From Loktanella sp. Alg231-35 (lineage in GTDB: Bacteria > Pseudomonadota > Alphaproteobacteria > Rhodobacterales > Rhodobacteraceae): a stretch of 64,000 nucleotides of DNA. The DNA lies in contig NZ_FREV01000001.1 of assembly GCF_900143545.1 (NCBI RefSeq), positions 124,001-188,000 of the forward strand, in the 5' to 3' direction. Position 1 is the first letter of the stretch, and every line of letters begins with the position of its first letter. Below are positions 54,865 to 63,533 of this stretch, in pieces. The notes under the pieces were generated by a model that worked only from the letters and a program-made list of their open reading frames with translations, did not search any database and had not been told where the DNA came from. The position numbers and the translations under genes were made by a program.

Positions 54865-55857
54865 ATGTCTCGTTTTTCCACTATCAAAACGATTGCGTCG
54901 ACTCTCACTGTCGCGGTCGCTTTGGGATTCGTGATGCAATACGGAGAGTCTGACTCTGGCGCTGGCACGTCGGAGGCCGGCAGCGACAACAGAATTGCAC
55001 CCCAGACAATGATGATGGCGACAAACGCCCAGGGCGAGGCTGTGTTTGGCGTGCCCGATGTCGTCACCAGCCCATTGGATCACGCAAGCAACGTGCGGCC
55101 GATTGTTGCAGTTGACGTGGTCTATACCGAACTTGACCCGCCTTCCTTGGGTACAATTCAATCAAACCCAGTCGACGGCTGCGAGACTGCGCTGACCGCA
55201 AAACGTCATGCGGCCGCGATGATTGAACTGACGGTGTCAGCCCCTTGCTTGCAAGAAGAAGATTTCGTCATTCAGCATGAGAGCCTCGTCATTGCGGGTG
55301 TCACCGACGATGAAGGGTTGGCAGTTATCATGGCCCCGGCCCTACTGGCGCAGGCCAGTTTTTCGGTCGCCTTTGACAACGTACTTGAAGCCACAACAGA
55401 CATCTTCGTTCCAGAGATCCGTCAGTATGATCGCGCGGTGTTGCAGTGGCAAACGGCTGACAACATGCGCCTGCACGCGTTGGAAGGTGGCGCAGGCATC
55501 GGTGATGCTGGTCACATCTGGTCCGCATCCATTCACACCGCCGAAGACGCACGTGCAGGCACGAATGGCTTTGTCGCCTTCCTGGGATCGACCGATACTG
55601 AAATCCCCTACCAGGCCGAGGTTTATACTTTCCCATCTGGCCAAGCGAGCCGTGACGGCGGCGTCACTCTGATGGTGGGTGTTGGTGTGACAAAGGACAA
55701 CTGCGCCCGCGAAATCGATGCAGCAACGATCCAGACCAGTGCGGGGCAGATACTCGCCCAATCAGATGTCATCGTGCAGATGCCAGCGTGTGATCAGGTT
55801 GGTGAAGTTGCACTGCAGGACGACAAGTTCACCGATCTGCAACTGGCATCAAACTAA
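54865..55857 (+). CDS. Exported protein of unknown function next to secA
   Basis: A 330-residue protein with an N-terminal hydrophobic segment (about 8-25; TIASTLTVAVALGFVM), a polar linker and an otherwise soluble body. I cannot assign a fold. Four-cysteine pairs (NPVDGCET, SAPCLQEED, KDNCARE, MPACDQV) could form periplasmic disulfides. SEAGSDNRIAPQTMMM looks like a linker. Its position 104 bases after secA suggests it may be co-transcribed; I have a faint memory of Rhodobacteraceae homologues labelled only translocase by neighbourhood. GAGGGACGGGG precedes the ATG. Confidence 0.7.
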   Translation: MSRFSTIKTIASTLTVAVALGFVMQYGESDSGAGTSEAGSDNRIAPQTMMMATNAQGEAVFGVPDVVTSPLDHASNVRPIVAVDVVYTELDPPSLGTIQSNPVDGCETALTAKRHAAAMIELTVSAPCLQEEDFVIQHESLVIAGVTDDEGLAVIMAPALLAQASFSVAFDNVLEATTDIFVPEIRQYDRAVLQWQTADNMRLHALEGGAGIGDAGHIWSASIHTAEDARAGTNGFVAFLGSTDTEIPYQAEVYTFPSGQASRDGGVTLMVGVGVTKDNCAREIDAATIQTSAGQILAQSDVIVQMPACDQVGEVALQDDKFTDLQLASN

Positions 55858-56618
55858 ACCACATCAAACAAGCCTTCTGCGCGAAAACTCAGCTCGCAAG
55901 ATTTTCCGACGATCAGATGGTCATGCAGCGTTACCCCCAATGCGTTCGCCGCGACGTTGATTTTCTGGGTCATCTCGATATCGGCGGGTGACGGCGTCGG
56001 GTCCCCAGAGGGGTGATTATGCACCAAGATCAACGCAGCGGCATTCAATTCCAACGCCCGTTTGACAACTTCGCGTGGGTAGACCGGTACGTGATCAAGC
56101 GTGCCTTGGGCTTGCTCCTCATCCGCGATCAGCACGTTCTTGGTGTCGAGAAAGAGGATGCGAAACTGTTCGGTCTCACGGTGCGCCATCGTCGTGTGAC
56201 AATAGTCCAGCAAGGCGTTCCAACTGGATACAACATGCCGTTGCATCACCTTGGCGCGTGACAGGCGATGCGCCGCCGCCTCGACAACTTTGAGCTCGGT
56301 CACAACCGCACCTCCGACACCGTCAACTTGCGTCAGCTGCGTTGGGCGCGCTGATAGGACCCGGTTGAAATCGCCAAATGTATCGATCAGTCGCCGCGCG
56401 AGCGGTTTCACATCTTGGCGCGGCAACGCGCGAAATAGGACAAGTTCCAGCAACTCATAGTCGGGCATGGCTGCGGCTCCTCCGGTCATGAACCGCTCAC
56501 GCAGGCGTTTGCGGTGGTCGCGCATGTAAGACGGCACACGGCCCTTAGCCAACGGCGGAGCGTCCGCAACATCGTCATGATCAGGGAAAAGAGAGGGGAT
56601 TTCAGCAAACTGGGACAT
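55854..56618 (-). CDS. radC: RadC-family JAMM/MPN+ protein
   Basis: A 254-residue RadC-type protein. Helix-hairpin-helix near residues 75-115 (VDGVGGAVVTEL), then the JAMM metal site: the catalytic Glu upstream, HNHPSGDPTPSPADI (H-x-H-x7-D pattern) and HDHLIVG. RadC's historical role in DNA repair is doubtful; the molecular function of the family is not settled. The 3' end overlaps the convergent secreted-protein gene by 4 bases. Confidence 0.92.
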   Translation of the reverse strand: MSQFAEIPSLFPDHDDVADAPPLAKGRVPSYMRDHRKRLRERFMTGGAAAMPDYELLELVLFRALPRQDVKPLARRLIDTFGDFNRVLSARPTQLTQVDGVGGAVVTELKVVEAAAHRLSRAKVMQRHVVSSWNALLDYCHTTMAHRETEQFRILFLDTKNVLIADEEQAQGTLDHVPVYPREVVKRALELNAAALILVHNHPSGDPTPSPADIEMTQKINVAANALGVTLHDHLIVGKSCELSFRAEGLFDVV

Positions 56619-56659
56619 AAGCCCAGTTTGCTGGATCGGTGGTTACTGCGTGGTTAACG

Positions 56660-57796
56660 CTAGCTTTTCATGGAGTCCCAAAAACCCTTGACCGTGTCGA
56701 AGAAGTTGGACCCCTGCGGGTTGTTTTCTTCGCTGAGCTGATCAAATTCCTTGAGGATCTCGCGTTGGCGTGCGGTCAATTTGACCGGCGTTTCGACGAC
56801 CAGTTCAATGAACATATCACCGGTGCCACCGCCACGCAGTGCGGGCATGCCTTTGCCACGCAGGCGCATCTGGCGGCCTGACTGCGACCCTTCGGGCACC
56901 TTCACCCGGCTGCGCCCGCCATCAATGGTGGGCACTTCGATTTCGCCACCCAATGCGGCCGTCGCAATGGAAACCGGGACGCGGCAATAAAGACTGTTTC
57001 CATCCCGTTCGAACAGCGCGTGATCCTGCACCTCGATAAAGATGTAAAGGTCACCTGTTGGCCCGCCACGCATGCCCGCTTCGCCTTCGCCAGCAAGACG
57101 AATGCGCGTGCCGGTTTCAACGCCGGTCGGGATATTGACCGAGAGTGATTTCTCTTTCTCGACGCGGCCTTGGCCGTGGCAAACCTTGCAGGGGTTCTTA
57201 ATTGTCTGGCCCATGCCGGAACAGGTTGGGCATGTCCGTTCGACCGTAAAGAACCCTTGCTGCGCGCGCACCTTGCCAATGCCGGAACAGGTGGGACAGG
57301 TCTGCGGTTCTGAGCCACCTTCGGCACCGGTGCCGCTACAGGATGCACAGCCGACAGCCGTGGGGACCGTGATGGTCTTTTGCAGGCCAGCGTAAGCGTC
57401 TTCGAGGTTGATGCGCAGGTTATACCGCAGGTCATTGCCGCGCTGGGCCGCACTGCGGCGCCCGCCGCCGCGTCCGCCCATGAAATCACCAAACAGATCA
57501 TCGAAGACGTCAGAGAAGGCACTGCCAAAATCGCCTTGCCCGCCACGAGGTCCACCGCCGCCCATACCGTTTTCAAACGCCGCATGACCATAGCGGTCAT
57601 AAGCGGCTTTCTTGTTCTCGTCTTTCAGGACTTCATAAGCCTCATTGGCTTCTTTGAACTGAGATTCGGCGTTGGGATTGTCGGCGTTGCGATCTGGATG
57701 CAGTTCTTTCGCCTTTTGGCGATAGCCCTTTTTAATCTCGGCGGCATCAGCGCCTTTGGCGACACCAAGCACATCGTAATAGTCACGTTTTGCCAT
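56660..57796 (-). CDS. dnaJ: Chaperone DnaJ (Hsp40)
   Basis: A 378-residue type I DnaJ: J domain (1-70; HPD motif in [11 protein letters not shown]), G/F-rich region ([15 protein letters not shown]), four CxxCxG-type zinc repeats ([35 protein letters not shown]) and C-terminal substrate domains. It delivers clients to DnaK and stimulates its ATPase. Its ATG is 75 bases after the dnaK stop with a terminator between. GGGGGAAA precedes the start. Confidence 0.97.
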   Translation of the reverse strand: MAKRDYYDVLGVAKGADAAEIKKGYRQKAKELHPDRNADNPNAESQFKEANEAYEVLKDENKKAAYDRYGHAAFENGMGGGGPRGGQGDFGSAFSDVFDDLFGDFMGGRGGGRRSAAQRGNDLRYNLRINLEDAYAGLQKTITVPTAVGCASCSGTGAEGGSEPQTCPTCSGIGKVRAQQGFFTVERTCPTCSGMGQTIKNPCKVCHGQGRVEKEKSLSVNIPTGVETGTRIRLAGEGEAGMRGGPTGDLYIFIEVQDHALFERDGNSLYCRVPVSIATAALGGEIEVPTIDGGRSRVKVPEGSQSGRQMRLRGKGMPALRGGGTGDMFIELVVETPVKLTARQREILKEFDQLSEENNPQGSNFFDTVKGFWDSMKS

Positions 57797-57818
57797 GATA
57801 TTTTCCCCCTTGGGAATG

Positions 57819-57849
57819 AAAAAAGACCGGCCCGGTTTTTGGGCCGGTC
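57819..57849 (-). terminator. Intrinsic terminator between dnaK and dnaJ
   Basis: Read on the minus strand: GACCGGCCC, loop AAAAACC, GGGCCGGTC, then TTTTTT. The 9-bp GC-rich stem with a U-tract is a textbook terminator. It lies 22 bases after the dnaK stop and 23 bases before the dnaJ start, so it should cut dnaJ transcription relative to dnaK. Confidence 0.92.
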
Positions 57850-57870
57850 AATTCTCAGAGGCTTGCAGCC

Positions 57871-59775
57871 TTAGTTGTCGCGCTTGTCGTCGCCCAGATC
57901 TTCAAAATCCGCATCAAGGATTTCTTCGTCTGCACCGGGTGCATCAGGCTCTGCTTCGCCAGCCTCTTCCTGGCTGGCTTTGTAGATGGCTTCGCCCAGC
58001 TTCATGGCTGATTCTGTGACGTTCTGGACGCCGGACTTGATCTTGTCGGCATTCTCGCCTTCCAGATCGTCCTTAAGTGCGGCAATCGCCAGTTCGATCG
58101 CTTCGATCGTGGTTGGGTCCACCTTGTCGGCATGCTCTTCCATCGACTTTTCGGTCGAGTGGATCAGGCTCTCTGCCTGGTTTTTCGCATCCACCAATTC
58201 ACGGCGTTCCTTGTCGGCCTCGGCATTCGCCTCGGCGTCCTTGACCATTGCTTCGATATCGTCATCCGACAGACCACCAGAGGCTTGGATCGTGATTTTC
58301 TGCTCTTTGCCGGTGCCTTTGTCCTTGGCGCCAACTTCAACGATGCCGTTGGCGTCAATGTCGAAGGTGACTTCGATCTGCGGCAGGCCGCGCGGCGCTG
58401 GTGGAATGTCCTCAAGGTTGAACTGACCCAACATTTTGTTGTCAGCGGCCATCTCACGCTCACCTTGGAACACACGTAGTGTCACGGCGTTCTGGTTGTC
58501 TTCGGCGGTCGAGAAGACCTGAGACTTCTTCGTCGGGATCGTTGTGTTGCGGTCGATCAGACGGGTGAACACACCGCCAAGGGTTTCGATCCCCAGCGAC
58601 AATGGTGTCACGTCCAGCAGAACCACGTCTTTGACGTCGCCTTGCAGAACGCCGGCCTGAATGGCGGCACCCATGGCAACCACTTCGTCAGGGTTCACGC
58701 CTTGATGGGCTTCTTTGCCAAAGAACTTGGCAACTTCTTCCTTCACCTTCGGCATGCGTGTCATACCACCGACAAGGACAACCTCATCAATGTCGGATGT
58801 GGACAGGCCTGCATCCTTGATGGCGTCCTTACACGGCTTGATCGACTGTTTGATCAAGTCGGACACAAGGCTTTCCAGCTTGGCGCGTGTCAGCTTCATC
58901 ACCATGTGCAACGGCTGCCCGTTTGACCCCATAGAGATAAATGGCTGGTTGATTTCGGTGCTCGAAGACGAAGACAGCTCGATCTTTGCTTTCTCGGCAG
59001 CTTCTTTCAGACGCTGCAGCGCCATCTTGTCTTTGGTCAGGTCGACCTGGTTCTCTTTTTTGAACTCACCGGCAAGGTAGTTGACGATGCGCATGTCAAA
59101 GTCTTCACCACCAAGGAACGTATCACCGTTGGTGGACTTCACTTCGAAAAGGCCGTCGTCGATCTCAAGGACCGTGACGTCGAATGTACCGCCGCCAAGG
59201 TCATAGACAGCGATGGTTTTGCTGTCTTTCTTGTCGAGGCCATAGGCAAGCGCCGCCGCAGTCGGCTCGTTGATGATCCGCAGCACTTCGAGGCCAGCAA
59301 TCTTACCGGCGTCTTTGGTTGCCTGACGCTGGGCGTCGTTAAAGTAGGCAGGAACCGTGATAACGGCCTGTGTAACGTCTTCGCCAAGATAGCTTTCGGC
59401 GGTTTCTTTCATCTTACCAAGGATGAAAGCAGAGATCTGGCTGGGGGAATACTTCTCGCCCTTGGCCTCGACCCATGCGTCGCCATTGCCACCGTTGATG
59501 ATTTCGAACGGCATGTTCTTTTTCTCTTTGGCGAGGTCTTTGTCGTCGAACCGACGACCGATCAGACGCTTCACAGCAAAGATTGTGTTTTCGGGGTTGG
59601 TCACGGCCTGGCGTTTCGCCGGCTGGCCAACAAGGCGTTCATCATCTGTGAACGCAACGATTGATGGCGTCGTGCGCGCACCTTCGGCGTTTTCAACTAC
59701 ACGTGGCTTTGCACCATCCATGATGGCGATGCAGGAGTTCGTGGTTCCCAGGTCGATACCAATAACTTTGGCCAT
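57871..59775 (-). CDS. dnaK: Chaperone DnaK (Hsp70)
   Basis: A 634-residue DnaK. The ATPase domain begins [19 protein letters not shown] and has [16 protein letters not shown] and [12 protein letters not shown]; the substrate domain has [20 protein letters not shown] (split here as one family motif) and the C-terminus ends in an acidic [17 protein letters not shown] tail. It folds and protects proteins with DnaJ and GrpE. It is transcribed leftward from a likely heat-shock promoter 110-140 bases upstream. Confidence 0.98.
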   Translation of the reverse strand: MAKVIGIDLGTTNSCIAIMDGAKPRVVENAEGARTTPSIVAFTDDERLVGQPAKRQAVTNPENTIFAVKRLIGRRFDDKDLAKEKKNMPFEIINGGNGDAWVEAKGEKYSPSQISAFILGKMKETAESYLGEDVTQAVITVPAYFNDAQRQATKDAGKIAGLEVLRIINEPTAAALAYGLDKKDSKTIAVYDLGGGTFDVTVLEIDDGLFEVKSTNGDTFLGGEDFDMRIVNYLAGEFKKENQVDLTKDKMALQRLKEAAEKAKIELSSSSSTEINQPFISMGSNGQPLHMVMKLTRAKLESLVSDLIKQSIKPCKDAIKDAGLSTSDIDEVVLVGGMTRMPKVKEEVAKFFGKEAHQGVNPDEVVAMGAAIQAGVLQGDVKDVVLLDVTPLSLGIETLGGVFTRLIDRNTTIPTKKSQVFSTAEDNQNAVTLRVFQGEREMAADNKMLGQFNLEDIPPAPRGLPQIEVTFDIDANGIVEVGAKDKGTGKEQKITIQASGGLSDDDIEAMVKDAEANAEADKERRELVDAKNQAESLIHSTEKSMEEHADKVDPTTIEAIELAIAALKDDLEGENADKIKSGVQNVTESAMKLGEAIYKASQEEAGEAEPDAPGADEEILDADFEDLGDDKRDN

Positions 59776-59883
59776 TTTTCAAATCCCTCTAGTTCAGGCG
59801 GTTTGAGCAGCGCGAGCCCATTGCGGCACTCGTGCCAATTAGATGTCGTCGGTTCAGGGCGAGGCCTGAATCTTTGATCTTGG

Positions 59884-59915
59884 CGTATATAGGGTTGGCT
59901 TATTTAGCCTGCAAC
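59884..59915 (-). promoter_or_regulatory. dnaK: Probable heat-shock promoter of dnaK
   Basis: Read on the minus strand: GTTG (59915-59912), 18 bases, CCTATATACG (59893-59884). The -10 block fits CYTATNTNNG fully and the -35 has one mismatch to CTTG. The same stretch also reads as sigma-70 TTGCAG-N17-TATATA. The leader to the ATG is about 100 bases and can form small hairpins (TTCAGG/CCTGAA at 59853-59870). The rest of the 211-base gap (59776-59986) is empty. Confidence 0.55.
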
Positions 59916-59986
59916 GCCTCAAGTAGGGCAATTTGATGAAAATAGCGGAAAAACGTGGGTTACATCGGGTGTTTTGCAGGATTCGG

Positions 59987-60808
59987 TCAGCGACCTGCGG
60001 CCCAGCTGATTGATGCATGCTGCCGCGAGAAGAATTCGCCCATCAATCCGATCATCAGGCACACCAGCGCAAGATAGAGAGGATAGGTCGTTGATGTCAC
60101 ATGCGGGTTGTAGTGCAGAAAGACAGCGCCCCTGATCTGATCGATGGTGTGAAACAGGGGGTTCCATTCAAAATAGGGCAAAAGATGCGCTGGCAGGGTA
60201 TTCACGACAAGCATTTTACCCGAAAAAATCATGTTTGATCGCCGGTAAAGCTGCATCAGGATCGTTGTGAACTTTGGAAACCACGGTCTTAGCGCGAGAA
60301 AGAGCAGCCCCACGGCACATCCGGTGAACCAGGCCAAAAGGAAAAACCCAAAGGCCGGAATGGGATCGTCGATCACCACAGGTGTAAAGGCGGCGTGGTA
60401 AATGCCCAGCACGAAAACCAACGTCAGGAATTGCTGATACAAACAGGCCATGGCCGCCGCGACAATGGCGATGATAGTGTTCATCGGCCCATGCAGCATC
60501 ATCGCCGAAGTGGAGCTGCCCGCGCCTGCCACCTCTTTCACAGCTTTGATGTGGGTCAGGAACAGAAACACACCTGTGATCAAAAACAGCAGCATATCAC
60601 CCCTGATCGGTGAACTGCGCATCCCTAGCACACGGAAAAACAGATAGAACATGCCGACAAGCATGACGCCTTGCATCATGTTCAGCAGGAGCGCCACAAT
60701 CGCATTGCGGTGCCCGCTGCGGGCGCTGCGCACGATCGAGTGGTAAACAACCGTAAGCATCGCCACGAAGCTCTGCGTCTTTGTTCTGTTTACTCTGACC
60801 TGAAACAT
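59987..60808 (-). CDS. ABC-2 type polysaccharide export permease (KpsM-like)
   Basis: A 273-residue membrane protein with about six helices. It starts FQVRVNRTKTQSFVAMLTVVYHSIVRSARSG, and FEWNPLFHTIDQIRGAVFLHYNP (split) near the C-terminus is typical of KpsM/Wzm-type permeases that export capsule or O-antigen. The ATG at 60808 follows AGGAC; a reading from 60889 is longer but unsupported. The partner ATPase is not adjacent: downstream lies dnaK and upstream is the divergent cysQ. Confidence 0.82.
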   Translation of the reverse strand: MFQVRVNRTKTQSFVAMLTVVYHSIVRSARSGHRNAIVALLLNMMQGVMLVGMFYLFFRVLGMRSSPIRGDMLLFLITGVFLFLTHIKAVKEVAGAGSSTSAMMLHGPMNTIIAIVAAAMACLYQQFLTLVFVLGIYHAAFTPVVIDDPIPAFGFFLLAWFTGCAVGLLFLALRPWFPKFTTILMQLYRRSNMIFSGKMLVVNTLPAHLLPYFEWNPLFHTIDQIRGAVFLHYNPHVTSTTYPLYLALVCLMIGLMGEFFSRQHASISWAAGR

Positions 60809-60902
60809 GTCCTGCTTTCGTGAAGGCGCCGGATAACAGTGCCAAGATAACCTTGATGATCGTTTGACGAAACACCATAAACAGCCCAATCAGGGCAAAT
60901 TG

Positions 60903-61715
60903 ATGGCGGGTACAAACTTGGATTTTGACAAACTGACAGCGGTAATGCGCGAACTGGCACTTCAGGCCGGGGACAAAATCATGGAGATTTATGCCGCCGA
61001 TGACTTTGAGGTGCGCGCCAAAAGCGACGAAAGCCCGGTAACTGTCGCCGATGAGGCCGCAGATGCAATCATCAGCGCTGGTCTGCGTTCCGCTTTTCCC
61101 GATGTCCCGTTGGTGACAGAGGAACAGGCAGCCTCGCATACGCAGACTGTCAGCACGTTCCTGATTGTCGATCCGCTGGATGGGACCAAAGAATTCATCA
61201 AACGTCGTGGAGATTTTACCGTCAACATCGCCTATGTCGTTGACGGCGCCCCGGTTCGGGGGGTTGTCTATGCGCCCGCCAAAGAACGCCTGTTCTACAC
61301 AAATGCCGACGGCCAAGCCGTTGAAGAAAGCGCCCCATTTGCAAAGGGGACCATTGGTGCGCTTCAGCCGATCCGGGTTTCGACGCCGGACAATGCAGCA
61401 TTGCTTGTTGTTGCCTCCAAATCGCATCGTGATCAGGCGACAGATGATTACATCAGCAAATATGCTGCAAAAGACATGAAAAGCGCGGGGTCGTCGCTCA
61501 AGTTCTGCCTTGTCGCTACCGGTGAGGCGGACATCTACCCGCGGCTTGGTCGCACGATGGAGTGGGACACAGCCGCAGGTGATGCAGTGTTGCGTGGTGC
61601 CGGCGGTGCTGTTGTCCGGTTCGATGATCATTCCGTGCTGCGCTACGGCAAACCCGGATTTGAGAATCCGTTCTTTATCGCGCATGCTCCCGGTGTTGGG
61701 TTGGAGCAGCCCTGA
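60903..61715 (+). CDS. cysQ: 3'(2'),5'-bisphosphate nucleotidase
   Basis: A 270-residue inositol-phosphatase-superfamily protein. The metal sites are VTEEQA, DPLDGTKEF (the D-P-x-D-G-T signature) and the C-terminal EWDTAAGDAVLRGAGG. CysQ turns 3'-phosphoadenosine 5'-phosphate into AMP, clearing the by-product of sulfate assimilation and sulfotransferase reactions. The ATG at 60903 follows CAGGGCA; a TTG at 60864 is less likely. The TGA overlaps the kdsB ATG (TGATG). Confidence 0.92.
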   Translation: MAGTNLDFDKLTAVMRELALQAGDKIMEIYAADDFEVRAKSDESPVTVADEAADAIISAGLRSAFPDVPLVTEEQAASHTQTVSTFLIVDPLDGTKEFIKRRGDFTVNIAYVVDGAPVRGVVYAPAKERLFYTNADGQAVEESAPFAKGTIGALQPIRVSTPDNAALLVVASKSHRDQATDDYISKYAAKDMKSAGSSLKFCLVATGEADIYPRLGRTMEWDTAAGDAVLRGAGGAVVRFDDHSVLRYGKPGFENPFFIAHAPGVGLEQP

Positions 61716-62515
61716 TGTCCGTTCTCATCGCCATTCCCGCCCGCTATGCCTCGTCCCGCTATCCCGGTAAGCCATTGGTAGAGCTGCGCGGGGCGGGCGG
61801 TGTGTCCAAAAGCCTTATCCGCCGGTCTTGGGACGCGGCCCAGCAAGTCAGCGGTGTCGATCGCGTTGTGGTGACAACAGATGATGACCGCATTGCCGAT
61901 GCTGCGCGCAGTTTCGGAGCAGAGGTCGTGATGACGTCGACGGAGTGTCAGAACGGGACCGAGCGCTGTGCCGAAACTGTGCAAACACTTGCCGAGGAAT
62001 TCGAGATTGTCGTTAACCTGCAAGGTGATGCACCGCTGACCCCCGCTTGGTTCATCGAGGATCTGGTCGCAGGCCTGCGCGCAAATCCAAAGGCAGATGT
62101 AGCCACGCCTGTTTTGCGGACTGATGCGCGCGCGTTGAACGGATTGCTGCTGGACCGCAAAGAAGGGCGGGTTGGCGGCACAACCGCCGTCTTTGGTGCG
62201 GATCACAACGCTCTTTATTTCTCAAAAGAAGTTATTCCCTTTCGGGGCAAAACCTATGCCGAGGGCGATGAGACTCCAGTGTTCCACCATGTGGGTGTCT
62301 ACGCTTACCGCCCAGATGCGCTCGCGGCTTATGCGGGCTGGCCGACTGGACCGCTGGAACAACTCGAAGGGCTAGAGCAATTGCGCTTTCTTGAGCGGGG
62401 CGTGCCGATGCTTTGCGTCGAAGTGGCCGCTAAGGGGCGGCAGTTCTGGGAGTTGAATAACCCAGAGGACGTTCCACTTATCGAAGAAATGCTTGCGGAA
62501 ATGGGGCACATGTAA
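61715..62515 (+). CDS. kdsB: 3-deoxy-manno-octulosonate cytidylyltransferase (CMP-Kdo synthetase)
   Basis: A 266-residue KdsB. The N-terminal nucleotide motif IAIPARYASSRYPGKPLVEL, TTDDDRIADAARSFGAEVVMT (split), NLQGDAPLTPAWF and HHVGVYAYRPDAL match the family. It activates Kdo as CMP-Kdo for lipopolysaccharide core or for the poly-Kdo linker of ABC-exported capsules. The pairing with a capsule-type permease and galU supports a surface-polysaccharide role. Confidence 0.93.
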   Translation: MSVLIAIPARYASSRYPGKPLVELRGAGGVSKSLIRRSWDAAQQVSGVDRVVVTTDDDRIADAARSFGAEVVMTSTECQNGTERCAETVQTLAEEFEIVVNLQGDAPLTPAWFIEDLVAGLRANPKADVATPVLRTDARALNGLLLDRKEGRVGGTTAVFGADHNALYFSKEVIPFRGKTYAEGDETPVFHHVGVYAYRPDALAAYAGWPTGPLEQLEGLEQLRFLERGVPMLCVEVAAKGRQFWELNNPEDVPLIEEMLAEMGHM

Positions 62516-62627
62516 CTGCTGAATTGTGCTATGCCTTCGCAACTGCACCAAAATTTCTTTGTTGTGTCTTAATGCGATGATGATACGGAAACATGGTTAA
62601 ACTAGTGAATTCAGTGAAGGCAAATTA

Positions 62628-63515
62628 ATGAATAGAAGAGTCTCAAAGGCGATCTTTCCCGTTGCGGGTCTTGGCACGCGGTTCCTTCCAGCGACCAAAT
62701 CCGTTCCCAAAGAAATTATGACTTTGGTTGACCGTCCCTTGATCCAATACGCGATTGATGAGGCGCGGGCAGCAGGCATCGAGGACTTTATCTTTGTTAC
62801 CTCGCGTGGGAAATCCGCGCTTGAGGATTATTTTGACCTTGCCCCAGATCTGGAATCCGCGTTGGAGCAGAAGGGCAAGACAGAGCTTCTGGAAATTCTG
62901 CGGTCAACAAATATGGACAGCGGCACCATTGCCTATCTGCGCCAACACAAGGCGCTTGGTCTTGGTCACGCTGTATCCTGCGCGCGCAAACTCATCGGTG
63001 ATGAACCGTTCGCCGTGATCCTGCCCGATGACGTGATTGCGGCAGAAAAACCCTGCTTGCAGCAGATGGTTGAGGCCTATCAGGATACTGGCGGGGCGAT
63101 GGTTGCCGCGATGGAAGTCGCGCCCGAGCAGACATCATCCTACGGTGTTTTGGACGTTGCCGACCAAAATGGTGCGGTGACCAAGGTGCGCGGTATGGTC
63201 GAAAAGCCAGCGCAGGGCACGGCCCCGTCCAACCTTGCAGTCATTGGCCGTTATATTCTGACCCCGCAGGTCCTTAAGAACATGGATAGCATTGGTAGAG
63301 GCGCTGGAGGTGAAATCCAGCTGACCGACGCCATCGCCCAAGAAATCACCGCCGGGCGTGACGTGTTTGGTTATAGCTTCAAGGGCGAACGCTATGATTG
63401 CGGGTCCAAGGCGGGGTTCTTGCAGGCCACGGTTGCCTTTGCGCTAGCGCGCGACGATTTGCGGGATGATCTGGCTGGTTTTCTGGCAGACTTGCATAAC
63501 GGACAGCAGGCCTAA
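62628..63515 (+). CDS. galU: UTP-glucose-1-phosphate uridylyltransferase
   Basis: A 295-residue GalU. The nucleotide-binding AIFPVAGLGTRFLPATKSVPKEI motif is at the N-terminus (quoted across adjoining parts), with AVILPDDVIA, VEKPAQGTAPSNLAVIGRYIL (split), GEIQLTDAI and YDCGSKAGFLQA. It makes UDP-glucose for polysaccharides and glycolipids. The 112-base gap before it holds no convincing promoter. AAGG precedes the ATG. Confidence 0.95.
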   Translation: MNRRVSKAIFPVAGLGTRFLPATKSVPKEIMTLVDRPLIQYAIDEARAAGIEDFIFVTSRGKSALEDYFDLAPDLESALEQKGKTELLEILRSTNMDSGTIAYLRQHKALGLGHAVSCARKLIGDEPFAVILPDDVIAAEKPCLQQMVEAYQDTGGAMVAAMEVAPEQTSSYGVLDVADQNGAVTKVRGMVEKPAQGTAPSNLAVIGRYILTPQVLKNMDSIGRGAGGEIQLTDAIAQEITAGRDVFGYSFKGERYDCGSKAGFLQATVAFALARDDLRDDLAGFLADLHNGQQA

Positions 63516-63533
63516 CGACAGGACAGGGTGCCC

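Noticed and set aside
60597-61685. 362-codon minus-strand frame across cysQ
   Set aside because: Antisense to cysQ and running into the start of the permease gene; no family motif.
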